This document shows, in pieces, positions 52,745 through 61,185 of a stretch of DNA of 64,000 nt. Both the position numbers and the translations under genes were made by a program. The DNA is from Saprospiraceae bacterium (GTDB lineage: Bacteria > Bacteroidota > Bacteroidia > Chitinophagales > Saprospiraceae). The DNA lies in NCBI GenBank assembly GCA_029251525.1, contig JAQXDE010000035.1, positions 62,001 through 126,000 of the forward strand. The letters are read 5' to 3'. The first letter of the stretch is position 1, and each line of letters starts with the position of its first letter. The notes below the pieces were generated by a model, which worked only from the letters and a program-made list of their open reading frames with translations, had not been told where the DNA came from and searched no databases.

Positions 52745-52752
52745 TATCTTTG
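52745..52752 (+). promoter_or_regulatory. -7 box of the S24-type regulator gene
   Basis: TATCTTTG fits TAnnTTTG, 30 bases before the ATG and nine bases after the inverted repeat, so a protein bound there would cover the -33 region. Confidence 0.45.
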
Positions 52753-52782
52753 GTTATATAGTCACCTAAAAGTTTATCTAAA

Positions 52783-53619
52783 ATGAATAATGTTGTAACC
52801 CAAAGGTTTATCAAATGTCATGACAAATTACGAGAAGAGAAACGAATAAAAAGTAGTCGCCAATTTGCATTGTCTCTTGAATACCTACCTCAAAGTTTAA
52901 GTGAAATATTAAAAGGGCGAAGAGATGTTACCATAGAGTTACTTCGTAAGTCAGTTGAAAGATATCAAATCAATCCTGTTTATATTTATACTGGTGATGG
53001 GCCAATGTTCATGAGTGAGGAGGACCATAAATCATTTCGAGTATTGACTATTGTGACAAATGGTCAAGAAGATGAACGGATTGTACATGTACCTGTTCCA
53101 GCACAAGCTGGATATGCTGGTGAGTTGTCCAATCCAATCTTTATTCAAGATTTGCCAAGTTTTACGTTACCAGATTATAAGTTTAAAGTAGGCACACATC
53201 GAAGTTTTGATGTGTCTGGTGATAGTATGGAGCCCACTCTTTTTGAAGGAGATAAAGTAGTTTGTAGTTTTTTGGAACCAACACTTTGGGAAACTTCAAT
53301 TAAAGATAATTATGTTTATGTGATTGTGACAAGAGGAGATATTGTAGTAAAACGAGTCTTCAACAAATTAAAAGAGGGTAAATATTTGGAAGTTCAATCA
53401 GATAATAACTTTTACGATGCGTATCAAATTTCTATTAGTGATATTCGAGAGATGTGGTATGTGCGCGCAAAAATAAGCCCGTTTTTACCTTCTCCTGCTA
53501 ATACTCAGAATATTGTTAGAGACGAAGTTAAGCAGTTGCAAAATATTATCAATAAGCAGAATCATTTAATCTATAATTTGAATGAAACCATCGAAAAATT
53601 AGTAGAACGGACCAAATAA
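52783..53619 (+). CDS. helix-turn-helix regulator with S24 (LexA-like) peptidase domain
   Basis: A 278-residue DNA-binding protein. Residues 1-70 form an XRE-like helix-turn-helix (RIKSSRQFALSLEYLPQSLSEILKGRRDVT). A link (VPVPAQAGYAGEL, with the Ala-Gly dipeptide typical of self-cleavage) precedes the S24 core: FDVSGDSMEPTLFEGDKVV carrying the catalytic Ser near 146, and TRGDIVVKRVF with the Lys near 190. After that comes a coiled-coil tail (VKQLQNIINKQNHLIYNLNETIEKL). This is the CI/LexA-like architecture: a repressor inactivated by RecA-stimulated self-cleavage. The target genes are unknown; nothing here looks like prophage. An inverted repeat upstream may be its own operator. Confidence 0.87.
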   Translation: MNNVVTQRFIKCHDKLREEKRIKSSRQFALSLEYLPQSLSEILKGRRDVTIELLRKSVERYQINPVYIYTGDGPMFMSEEDHKSFRVLTIVTNGQEDERIVHVPVPAQAGYAGELSNPIFIQDLPSFTLPDYKFKVGTHRSFDVSGDSMEPTLFEGDKVVCSFLEPTLWETSIKDNYVYVIVTRGDIVVKRVFNKLKEGKYLEVQSDNNFYDAYQISISDIREMWYVRAKISPFLPSPANTQNIVRDEVKQLQNIINKQNHLIYNLNETIEKLVERTK

Positions 53620-53705
53620 TTTTTAGTTTTCTTTTAAATAATAAGCTCATGGACGAATTTAATGATCAGGAGATTTTCTTGTTATGAAAATAAAATTGAA
53701 ATATA

Positions 53706-53927
53706 ATGTCAAAAAGAGTTTTAGGAAAAGTAATATACCATGATTTTAGTGGTGGATTCTGGGGCATCGTTTCAGATAAAGGTATTGAATATCGACCTCT
53801 TAATTTTCCTATTCAATTGAAAAAAGAAGGAGTTCGTGTAGATATTGTTGTTGAAGATATGAATGATGAGATAAGTATGTTTATGTGGGGTCAGCCAGTA
53901 AAAATTATTTCATTTTCAATATTGTAA
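53706..53927 (+). CDS. small OB-fold-like protein, function unknown
   Basis: A 73-residue protein with alternating strands (KVIYHDFSGGFWGIVSD, IEYRPLNFPIQL, VRVDIVVEDMNDEISMFMWGQPVKIISF), which looks like a small five-stranded OB or SH3-like barrel; the Gly-Gly-Phe-Trp-Gly and Met-Trp-Gly pieces seem characteristic. I do not recognise a named family. It lies 86 bases after the S24 regulator on the same strand with no strong terminator between, so co-transcription is possible. Cytoplasmic, no motif for catalysis. Confidence 0.6.
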   Translation: MSKRVLGKVIYHDFSGGFWGIVSDKGIEYRPLNFPIQLKKEGVRVDIVVEDMNDEISMFMWGQPVKIISFSIL

Positions 53928-54197
53928 AAATAAAAAATAAAACTATTCAACCTATCTCGTGTTCAAGTTTCTATGAAAGCTTATAAATATAAATATGAGC
54001 AAATTTTTTCTTCGCAAAACTTTTCACTTTAAAAATTGTTTTAATCTGTATTTATATCTGCCAAAGAATAAAAGGTTGGTTACCTTATTGAGTATTCAAT
54101 TTAATTGCACTAACAAGTATTAATCTTCTGTATAGTTATATTTCTTTTTCTCCGAATCAATGCTTAATTTCAAGCCAAACAAAAATAGTTACAGGAC

Positions 54198-54770
54198 GTG
54201 GAAGAATTAAAAAATAAAATATCAAATTACGTTAATCTATCTCCAGAGGATTTAGAATACGCTATTGGTTTTTACAAGAGAAAATCTCTAGCGAAAAATG
54301 AAATATTAATTCAGCCTGGACAATTTGTAAAACATTGGTATTATGTAGAGAAAGGGTGTCTTTGTTTTTACTCCATAAAAGATGGAAATGAAAAAGTTTT
54401 AGAGTTCTTTTCAGAAAATGACTTTTTTACAGATATATATTCTTACCTAAAAGATAAGCCGAGTAATGTTTACTTTAGGGCTACTGAACCAACTTCCATT
54501 TTATACATTACCAAGGATGATGTGCAAAAGTCCTACGATCATTCTCATCAGATAGAGCGTTGGGGTAGGCTGGCCATGCAAGATACTTTTATCCAGACCT
54601 ATCGTAGAGTGGCACATCTAAATTATCTTTCCAACGAAGAACGCTACTTACGATTAATTGAGGAGCGTCCTAATCTTTTGCAGCGGGTTCCCCAATATAT
54701 GATTGCTTCTTATTTAGGGTTGACGCCAGTTGGTTTATCAAAAATCCGAAAGAGGTTGAGTCTGATGTAA
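54198..54770 (+). CDS. Crp/Fnr family transcriptional regulator
   Basis: A 190-residue cyclic-nucleotide-binding-fold regulator. It starts with GTG, preceded by ACAGGA at a reasonable spacing. The N-terminal jelly roll has KNEILIQPGQFVKHWYYVEKGCLCFYSIKDGNEKVLEFFSENDFFTDIYSYL (residues 35-90). The long dimer helix follows at about 110-140, and the C-terminal helix-turn-helix is RVPQYMIASYLGLTPVGLSKIRKRL. The cAMP-contact Arg/Ser pair of Crp is absent, as in most Bacteroidota members, so the effector is unknown. The next gene, a frameshifted small membrane protein, begins 17 bases later. Confidence 0.9.
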   Translation: MEELKNKISNYVNLSPEDLEYAIGFYKRKSLAKNEILIQPGQFVKHWYYVEKGCLCFYSIKDGNEKVLEFFSENDFFTDIYSYLKDKPSNVYFRATEPTSILYITKDDVQKSYDHSHQIERWGRLAMQDTFIQTYRRVAHLNYLSNEERYLRLIEERPNLLQRVPQYMIASYLGLTPVGLSKIRKRLSLM

Positions 54771-54787
54771 TGGATTCTTTTTAAGAT

Positions 54788-55178
54788 ATGGATAAAATTT
54801 CTCTTTTTTTTAAACGAATGACTTTAAACCCTGAGCTGATTTTTCTAATTGACGGGTTAGGAGCCTTATTGTCTACTTTCCTTCTTGGGTTCGTACTTAT
54901 TGAATTGCAGAATTTATTTGGCATGCCAGCTGAGGTGTTGCATTTCTTGGCAAGTATTGCAGGTATTTTTGCTTTGTATTCCTTTATTTGTGCCTTTTGT
55001 ATTAATAAAAATTATAGCGATCTTTAATTTATCCTATTGTATTCTTACCTTTTTTTTAGTTTATGCTAATCAAATTTTTTTGACTAATTTAGGTGTAATT
55101 TATTTTTCAATTGAAATAATTATTATAACAATCTTGGCTTTATTTGAAATTAAGTTGGCATCGCTTGATTTATCGTAA
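54788..55178 (+). pseudogene. membrane protein gene interrupted by a frameshift
   Basis: Frame 1 from 54788 gives a protein with IDGLGALLSTFLLGFVL, FGMPAEVLHFLA and IFALYSFICAFCINKNYSDL, ending at 55027. The next frame carries KIIAIFNLSYCILTFFLVYANQIFLTNLGVIYFSIEIIIITILALFEIKLASL until 55178. Together these match a Bacteroidota four-helix membrane protein that often follows Crp-type genes, where I expect a KNWRPYLK-like linker between CIxKN and the next helix. About 20 bases appear lost near 55005-55015, changing the frame. Two overlapping genes are less likely than a damaged one. Confidence 0.6.
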
Positions 55179-55341
55179 CCTAATTATTTTAGTTCATTTT
55201 TTAAATAATTATTATGCATTGAAGGCCATAGTTATGAGATGGAAAATATATCCTCCTTCTGCTCATAATAAAGGTGTAATTCTCCATTTTTGAAATAAGA
55301 ATTCAATTCCCAAATGACATTTTTGTTACCTTTAGATTTAT

Positions 55342-56289
55342 ATGAATGAATATTTTAAATCAATTATCTTGAAGAGAACTGGAGCTTCTTCTCTATTTGA
55401 AAAAGAGATAATCCAAGAGTTGTGGAGTGGGTATGGAAAAATCTTGCGAATTGGATTGAAGAATGCCTCAGTCAAAAGTGTTGTAGTTAAGCATGTTCAA
55501 TTACCCATTAATATAAATCATCCTAGAGGATGGAATACTGATATCGGACATCAAAGAAAGATTAAATCTTATGATGTAGAAACAACATGGTATGCTAGGT
55601 ACAGTGATTATTGCACCGCTCGTCTACCAAAATGTCTAGCAATTGGAAGGCATGATGATGAAGTGCTTCTGATGTTGGAGGATTTGGATGAGGCGGGCTA
55701 TCCTATACGAAAGGAAACTGTCACTTGGAAAGAAATATCGTCCTGTTTGTTTTGGTTAGCCCAATTCCATGCTAGTTATTTAGGGAAAAATCCAGAAGGA
55801 CTTTGGGAAATAGGAACATATTGGAATTTGGGAACTAGGCCTCAAGAATTAGCAGTATTAGATGATCATAAATTGAAAATAGCAGCTACTGCCATTGATG
55901 AAAAACTGAATTCATGTAAATATAAAACATTTGTTCACGGGGATGCTAAACTGGCAAACTTTTGTTTTGCCAAAGATGGTAAAGTAGGAGGGGTAGATTA
56001 CCAATATGTAGGAGGTGGATGTGGAATGAAAGATGTGGCATACTTTATTGGAAGTTGTCTAAGTGAAAGTGAGTGTGAACGTTTGGAAGAAAAAATCCTA
56101 GATACTTATTTTGATTATTTACAAAGTGAGATGATTGAAAGGAATGAAATGTTAGAAGCAGAATGGCGATCACTATATAAAGTAGCTTGGGCAGATTTCC
56201 ATCGCTTTCTAAAAGGATGGAGCCCTAGTCATTGGAAGATTAATAGTTATAGTGAACGAGTTACAAAAGAAGTAATGAATTCATTATAA
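55342..56289 (+). CDS. phosphotransferase of the APH/ecdysteroid-kinase-like fold
   Basis: A 315-residue soluble kinase-fold protein. The N-lobe has [22 protein letters not shown], where the Lys should contact ATP, and [23 protein letters not shown]. The brace is [14 protein letters not shown]. The catalytic loop [13 protein letters not shown] lies near 197 with intact His, Asp and Asn, and the metal motif is [23 protein letters not shown]. This is the layout of PF02958-type EcKL kinases, which phosphorylate small alcohol substrates. In contrast with the fusion protein at 47601, its kinase motifs are complete. The substrate is unknown and there is no nearby pathway. Confidence 0.85.
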   Translation: MNEYFKSIILKRTGASSLFEKEIIQELWSGYGKILRIGLKNASVKSVVVKHVQLPININHPRGWNTDIGHQRKIKSYDVETTWYARYSDYCTARLPKCLAIGRHDDEVLLMLEDLDEAGYPIRKETVTWKEISSCLFWLAQFHASYLGKNPEGLWEIGTYWNLGTRPQELAVLDDHKLKIAATAIDEKLNSCKYKTFVHGDAKLANFCFAKDGKVGGVDYQYVGGGCGMKDVAYFIGSCLSESECERLEEKILDTYFDYLQSEMIERNEMLEAEWRSLYKVAWADFHRFLKGWSPSHWKINSYSERVTKEVMNSL

Positions 56290-57168
56290 AATGAATTTAT
56301 GTAAAGTATAAGTGTATAATATTTAGTTAACTATGTCGGTAAAAAGACAAAGGTGTGGGGATTCCAATAAATCAAACAACAACAACATCGTCATCTTTTT
56401 TCCAGATTCTTTTTAGGTTAAAATGTGATTAATGTTTCCTGAGTAGGCGTTGGATTAAATATTATAAAAAAGTATTTGAACTTAATGAATGGGGCTTTTC
56501 ATTTTTAAAGTATTGAAAATGAAGTGACTACTTTTATTATCATGATTCTTTTAAAGCAATACAATATCCTAGGCTACATTGATGCGATCAGTTGATTTTA
56601 ATTTTTCACCACTTCTTGTCATTATCGTTTCAGCATTGTATTTATTTAGTCGAGTTATATTTATAATTTTTTCTAAGGTGTGACCACTTAAACTTTTCCT
56701 GAAAACCAGTAGGTATAATTTCCTGATGATGCTAAATACTGCGCCAGGTTTGACTACTGGCAAATAATGGATATTACGTTTTTTGAAAATTTAAATTACT
56801 CTTGTTAAACGATGGCGTTCAATAACATAAATCACATTTTTGGTCTTTATTATCTTTTTAGAGCTTAAATATTAGTTATTTTCATATTTAAAAATGAGTA
56901 AATAATTCAACTCCAAGTTGTAAGAATATAATGTGGCAGGCCGTCATTTTTTTATTTGATAATGGTGATTTTTGTCCATATACCAAGGGGCTAGTATATT
57001 GGAGCGATTTTTTAGAATTAATATCATTTTAGGCTAATCTAGTTGTTACTTAAATTAGTTTAGGTTCAATATTTGAATGAGTATGAAATTTTGTTAGCTA
57101 ATAAGAAGAGTAAGGAAACTAAACGGAAGTTGACGAAAATTTGCATTATTTACCTCCTTTGCAAAATT
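56290..57168. other. gene-poor stretch before the tRNA
   Basis: About 880 AT-rich bases. A 64-codon minus-strand frame at 56569-56763 ends in LEKIINITRLNKYNAETIMTRSGEKLKST, a pattern like the end of a LytTR DNA-binding domain, but it has no upstream domain and could be a relic or chance. Other frames are short. No second RNA gene, IS element or phage-like sequence is visible. Confidence 0.4.
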
Positions 57169-57211
57169 TACAATGCGTAACTTATTGATAATCATTAAGT
57201 TACGCATTGTA
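57169..57211 (-). repeat. 16-base perfect inverted repeat downstream of tRNA-Arg
   Basis: TACAATGCGTAACTTA at 57169-57184 and TAAGTTACGCATTGTA at 57196-57211 are exact reverse complements with an 11-base spacer that can itself partly pair. It lies five bases past the tRNA 3' end in the direction of transcription. It probably folds as the tRNA transcript terminator, although only a short T-rich stretch (AAATTTTG on the minus strand) follows. Confidence 0.65.
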
Positions 57212-57215
57212 GTTG

Positions 57216-57289
57216 TGACCTCGGCAGGGTTCGAACCTGCAACCTTCGGAGCCGAAATCCGAAATTCTATCCAGTTGAACTACGAAGCC
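57216..57289 (-). tRNA. tRNA-Arg, anticodon TCG
   Basis: On the minus strand from 57289 to 57216 the 74 bases fold as a cloverleaf. The acceptor GGCTTCG pairs with CGAGGTC (two G-U), followed by discriminator A. A D-loop TAGTTCAACTGGATAGA precedes the anticodon stem TCGGA/TCCGA with loop TTTCGGC, so the anticodon is TCG, reading CGA and wobble Arg codons. The T-arm carries GGTTCGAACC. CCA is not encoded, as is usual in Bacteroidota. The element downstream is a strong inverted repeat. Confidence 0.95.
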
Positions 57290-57391
57290 ATTTTATTGCA
57301 GAACATAAAATTACTACAATTGAATGGCAAATGTATTAATTGAAAACGAACTAACAAAGGAATAAACTAGAAATTTTTAACCCAATGAAAA

Positions 57392-57847
57392 TTATTTTCT
57401 AATGAAATCGTAAGTCGCTGGAGGTGCAGCTATTATATTACTTGCTATCTTTTTTAAACTTAAGTGTATAGGATGTTCTTGGTATTCGATATATTCTTTT
57501 TTACTTTGAAATTCCATCGACATCTTAATTTCATACTCTGATAGTGCACGAGGATCATCTAGGTCTTTAAAATCTCCAATAATTAAGTTTTGGATAACAG
57601 GAATGTCTTTTAATGTTAAAATATCTTGAAAGAATTTTTCTTTCTGAAAAGAGGTAAGATCATCTTTTAAGTTAAAATATACTTCGTGTACGATTAAATT
57701 TTTTGGTGGATTTTTGCCTTCTAGAGCAGCTAAGGCTACAATTAAGCGAGTTTTAATTTCTGATAATTCCTTCTCTATTCGAGGATTCGGATTATTACAA
57801 CTCATTAAAAATATGGTAACTAAAGATAGATAAATAATATTTTTCAT
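57392..57847 (-). CDS. Dabb (stress-responsive alpha/beta barrel) lipoprotein
   Basis: A 151-residue lipoprotein, signal MKNIIYLSLVTIFLMSC with Cys 17. From about residue 52 it has a Dabb domain: VHEVYFNLKDDLTSFQKEKFFQDILTLKDIPVIQNLIIGDFKDLDDPRALSEYEIKMSMEFQSKKEYIEYQEHPIHLSL, which matches the conserved His (strand 1), FxLK, and the YQxHPxH end of the family. Dabb domains form dimeric barrels in stress proteins and some cyclases or hydrolases; exported Dabb lipoproteins are common in Bacteroidota and uncharacterised. It is separated from the tRNA by about 100 bases and directly precedes the pseudogene region. Confidence 0.82.
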   Translation of the reverse strand: MKNIIYLSLVTIFLMSCNNPNPRIEKELSEIKTRLIVALAALEGKNPPKNLIVHEVYFNLKDDLTSFQKEKFFQDILTLKDIPVIQNLIIGDFKDLDDPRALSEYEIKMSMEFQSKKEYIEYQEHPIHLSLKKIASNIIAAPPATYDFIRK

Positions 57848-57866
57848 ATCTTGTTTTTTTGAATAT

Positions 57867-58193
57867 TTAGGTTTTGATTAAGTAATTTATTGGTTTTTCC
57901 ATGGTCATTTGCATAAGCCATACTATTTCAGTGGTATTGTAAACAAAGCTCTTATTATTTGCAAAATCTAAAGCGTCAGTTCTTACCAAAATTGTATTTT
58001 CTTTTTTTTTCATTATTTTTTTGCCGTTACTTGCTAGGTTTAAAATGTTATGCATTGTTGTCACTACACCAAATTTTAAGGTTTAACCATCTACAGTAAC
58101 AGCATCTAATTCCACTATTATTCCAATTTTAATTAAAAATGCTCCAAACCCTGTATCAAAGGTAGGATCCTCCTCTACAATATTGACATCCAA
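57867..58193 (-). pseudogene. isoaspartyl peptidase/L-asparaginase remnant with nonsense codons
   Basis: One continuous minus-strand frame reads VEEDPTFDTGFGAFLIKIG, then VELDAVTVDG, then a TAA at 58083-58085, then TLKFGVVTTMHNILNLASN, ENTILVRTDALDFANN and a stop at 57867. This follows the N-terminal half of plant-type L-asparaginases (VxEDxPxFxAGxG...ELDAxxMDGxTLxxGAVA), with the stop where Lys or Arg is expected. Another stop, TAG, precedes it at 58194-58196. The catalytic Thr half (GTVGAV-like) is missing. Homology is clear by pattern; the rest has decayed. Confidence 0.7.
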
Positions 58194-58449
58194 CTAGGGC
58201 AATTTTACAGCATTTATTTTCTTGTTATAATATTTGATAAATATTAATTTTTAATATCATTTCAATGTGCTTCCCAATATTTACTGGGGATATTCTATGC
58301 AACTACTTGACAATTAATTTAGGTTTTCTATTTATTTTGATTTTTTATTAAAATTAATTAATGGATTGTAAATAAATTGTAATGCCCACGAAAACTTTTC
58401 TATTTTCACCTTGCTAAAATAAATATTAAAATAAACTAACCTTAACTAT

Positions 58450-59835
58450 ATGAGATGGTATGAAAAAATTCCTCACCCTGTTGCCATGCTTTTTGGTATT
58501 ATCATTTTAGCCACCTTGATGAGTTACTTGCTTCCAGCAGGACTTTACGAGAGAGAATTAATTGATGGTCGTCAGCGAGTAATCCCCAATTCTTATAGTC
58601 TGATAGATGCGACTCCGATCGGAATAATGGGTATGTTTAATGCTCTTTCCAAAGGATTTAAGTTGGCTTCTGATATTATATTTGTTGTTTTTGCAGGTGG
58701 AATTATGTTTGGGATGTTGGAAAAATCCAAAATGATCGAAAATACGGTTGGTTCCATAATAAAAAACATGGGTCTAGAAAGAAAGTATTTGATTGTAGTG
58801 GTAATGACATTTGTTTTTGGTGCATTGGGAGTATTTGTTGGGTATGAAAATAATATCGCCCTTGTTCCAATTGCAGCAGTTTTATCCTTAGCCTTAGGAG
58901 GAGATTTAATATTGGCGGCAGGAATTTCAGTTGGAGGAATTACCGTTGGATTTGGACTATCCCCATTCAATCCTTATACCGTAGGAATAGGTCATCAGAT
59001 CGCAGAAATGCCAATATTTTCAGGTGCATTATTGCGTTCTATTTTATGTTTTATGGGGCTAGCGATGTTATCGTTTTACAATGTTCGTTATTTCAAAAAG
59101 GCGTTAAATCATCCAAATAAAAGTTTAGGTCATGGATTAGATGCATCAGGATTAGGCCTTACCAAAGATATTCAAGCCTACTCCATGACTTCCAATAATT
59201 GGGTTGTGTTAGGGATATTTTTGACTGGTTTAGGAATGATGTTGTTTGGCATTTTTAATTATCATTGGTATTTGATTGAGATTTCATCAATATTTATCAT
59301 GATAGCAATAGTGGTTGGGATTGCCGCAAGAATGTCAAGTAGAGAAATTAGCGAGACAACTTTAAAATCTATTGCGATAGTCGCCCCTGGTGCATTTATG
59401 GTTGGGTATGCAACTTCAATTCGAGTGATTTTGGAATCAGGAAATATAAGTGATACAATAGCTTTTGAATTATCAAATATTTTAGTAGAATTACCAATCT
59501 ATGCGTCAGCATTTTTGATGTCTATTGCACAAAGTATCATGAACTTATTTATTCCCTCAGGAAGTGGACAAGCACTTGCTACACTACCAATCATGATTCC
59601 AGTTGGAGATTTAGTTGGACTAACAAGACAAACTACAATCTTGGCTTTTCAAATCGGAGATGGTGTGACCAATATTGTAAATCCTACGCTTGGAGGTTTA
59701 ATTGCAATGTTAAGTATGTGTCGAGTTCCCTTTGATCGATGGTTGAGATTTGTTCTTCCTTTGTGTGGATGGATACTTGTAATTGCTTGGGGATTCCTTA
59801 TGTTTGCTGTGGTAATAGGATGGGATCCAGCTTAA
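58450..59835 (+). CDS. YfcC/DcuC-type membrane transporter
   Basis: A 461-residue integral-membrane carrier with about 12 hydrophobic segments. Family features: MRWYEKIPHPVAMLFGIIILATLMSYLLPAGLYER at the start, the long FVGYENNIALVPIAAVLSLALGGD and AAGISVGGITVGFGLSPFNPYTVGIGHQIAEMP segments, and IMNLFIPSGSGQALATLPIMIPVGDLVGLTRQTTILAFQIGDGVTNIVNPTLGG, typical of DcuC/YfcC (PF03606) transporters. YfcC-type members are thought to carry amino acids, peptides or C4-dicarboxylates. The ArgE-type deacetylase gene 69 bases downstream suggests import of an N-acyl amino acid. Confidence 0.88.
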   Translation: MRWYEKIPHPVAMLFGIIILATLMSYLLPAGLYERELIDGRQRVIPNSYSLIDATPIGIMGMFNALSKGFKLASDIIFVVFAGGIMFGMLEKSKMIENTVGSIIKNMGLERKYLIVVVMTFVFGALGVFVGYENNIALVPIAAVLSLALGGDLILAAGISVGGITVGFGLSPFNPYTVGIGHQIAEMPIFSGALLRSILCFMGLAMLSFYNVRYFKKALNHPNKSLGHGLDASGLGLTKDIQAYSMTSNNWVVLGIFLTGLGMMLFGIFNYHWYLIEISSIFIMIAIVVGIAARMSSREISETTLKSIAIVAPGAFMVGYATSIRVILESGNISDTIAFELSNILVELPIYASAFLMSIAQSIMNLFIPSGSGQALATLPIMIPVGDLVGLTRQTTILAFQIGDGVTNIVNPTLGGLIAMLSMCRVPFDRWLRFVLPLCGWILVIAWGFLMFAVVIGWDPA

Positions 59836-59904
59836 GGATTAAAATTTTTTTAACTAATATTGTTTTTTTAACAATACAATTACATTTTATTTAAATACGA
59901 TATT

Positions 59905-61098
59905 ATGATAGAATCAGTTGAATTGGTTTTGAAAAGTAGTCAGGAAAAGGCTGTTGAACTTCTTTCCAAATTAGTTTCATTTCCAGTTCTTGGTGGTGAA
60001 AGTAACATTTTAATAGCAGAATGGATTGAGAGTTACTTAAAAGAACATGGTGTAGAATTTACCAATGTGCCTAACGAGGAAGGTAACAAAAGGTCCATTC
60101 ATTGTAGGATTGGACCCGCAGTTGATGGTGGAATTATTTTATCAGGGCACCAAGATGTTGTTCCTGTTGAAGGACAAACTTGGACAACTGATCCTTTCGT
60201 TTTGATTGATAAAAATGATGGGAAGTTATATGCTCGGGGTTCTTGCGACATGAAAGGGTTTTTAGCTTGTTGCTTGGCTGCGCTTCCTGAGATGCTAAAG
60301 GCAGATCTTAAAAAACCTATTTATTTTGCTTTTTCTTATGATGAAGAAATTGGATGTTTGGCTGCACCAGAACTAGCTGAGCATATTAAATCAACCTACA
60401 CGGAAAAACCAAAGTATGCAATAATAGGTGAACCATCAATGATGCAACCTGTAGTAGGGCAGAAGGGGATCGTAGTTTACAAAACTCATGTAAATGGATC
60501 TGCAGGGCATAGTAGTCGAATTAGAACGGAGGTGAGTGCAATTAATGAGGCAGCTCGTCTAATTTTATGGTTAGAAAATAAAATGAATCAATTGGTTGCA
60601 GATGGTAGGACAGATGAAAGGTTTATACCACCACATACCTCAATTCATTGTGGTATTTTTGAAAAAAGTGGAATTGCACCAAATATAGTTTCAGATAAAG
60701 CTAGTTTTAATTGGGATTGTCGAGTAATTCCTATGGATAAAAGTACAGAGATTTTGGCTCAGTTTGAGGCTCATTGTAGAGAGTTAGAAAAATGTAATCA
60801 GTCGAAATTTCCGGATTTTAAAATAGTTACAGAATTAGATCATTCAGATGTTCCTCCCTTGGATACTCCTGAGCATTTGTCAATTGTTCCATTAATAAGG
60901 GAATTGACCGGTGTAGATGAATTAACAACAGTATCTTATGCTGCAGAGGCAGGACAATTTTCAAATGCAGGTTTTGAAACTGTAATTTGTGGTCCTGGTG
61001 ACATTGCTCAGGCACATCGAGCCGATGAATTCATTGAAAAAGATCAATTAGATCAAGGAGTCGAATTCATGTTTCGGTTGATTAATAAATTTTCGTGA
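59905..61098 (+). CDS. argE: M20 family deacetylase, acetylornithine deacetylase-like
   Basis: A cytoplasmic dizinc hydrolase of 397 residues. Metal motifs: GGIILSGHQDVVPVEGQTW (His/Asp near 82-84), YARGSCDMKGFLACCLAALPEM (Asp near 113), FSYDEEIGCLAAPEL (catalytic Glu pair near 144), a Glu in AIIGEPSMMQPVVGQKG near 170, and a His in CGPGDIAQAHRADEFIEKDQ near 368. A dimerisation domain (about 185-290, TEVSAINEAARLI...) completes the ArgE-type structure. Probably acts on an N-acetylated amino acid, here with the YfcC-type transporter. No arginine genes are nearby, so the gene symbol rests on similarity only. Confidence 0.85.
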   Translation: MIESVELVLKSSQEKAVELLSKLVSFPVLGGESNILIAEWIESYLKEHGVEFTNVPNEEGNKRSIHCRIGPAVDGGIILSGHQDVVPVEGQTWTTDPFVLIDKNDGKLYARGSCDMKGFLACCLAALPEMLKADLKKPIYFAFSYDEEIGCLAAPELAEHIKSTYTEKPKYAIIGEPSMMQPVVGQKGIVVYKTHVNGSAGHSSRIRTEVSAINEAARLILWLENKMNQLVADGRTDERFIPPHTSIHCGIFEKSGIAPNIVSDKASFNWDCRVIPMDKSTEILAQFEAHCRELEKCNQSKFPDFKIVTELDHSDVPPLDTPEHLSIVPLIRELTGVDELTTVSYAAEAGQFSNAGFETVICGPGDIAQAHRADEFIEKDQLDQGVEFMFRLINKFS

Positions 61099-61185
61099 TT
61101 TAATATTAATTTATCTTAAAGTACCTCTGAGGCAATAATAGTCATTTCATATATTTTGACACTCTATTTCATTGATTAGTGATAA

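Noticed and set aside
56569-56763. 64-codon minus-strand frame with a LytTR-like ending
   Set aside because: Too short, no receiver or other domain upstream in any frame, and the resemblance covers about 30 residues only. Recorded in the gap entry but not as a gene.
56290-58449. Integrated mobile element at tRNA-Arg
   Set aside because: No integrase, transposase, direct repeat of the tRNA 3' end or element-like gene set is present in the window.
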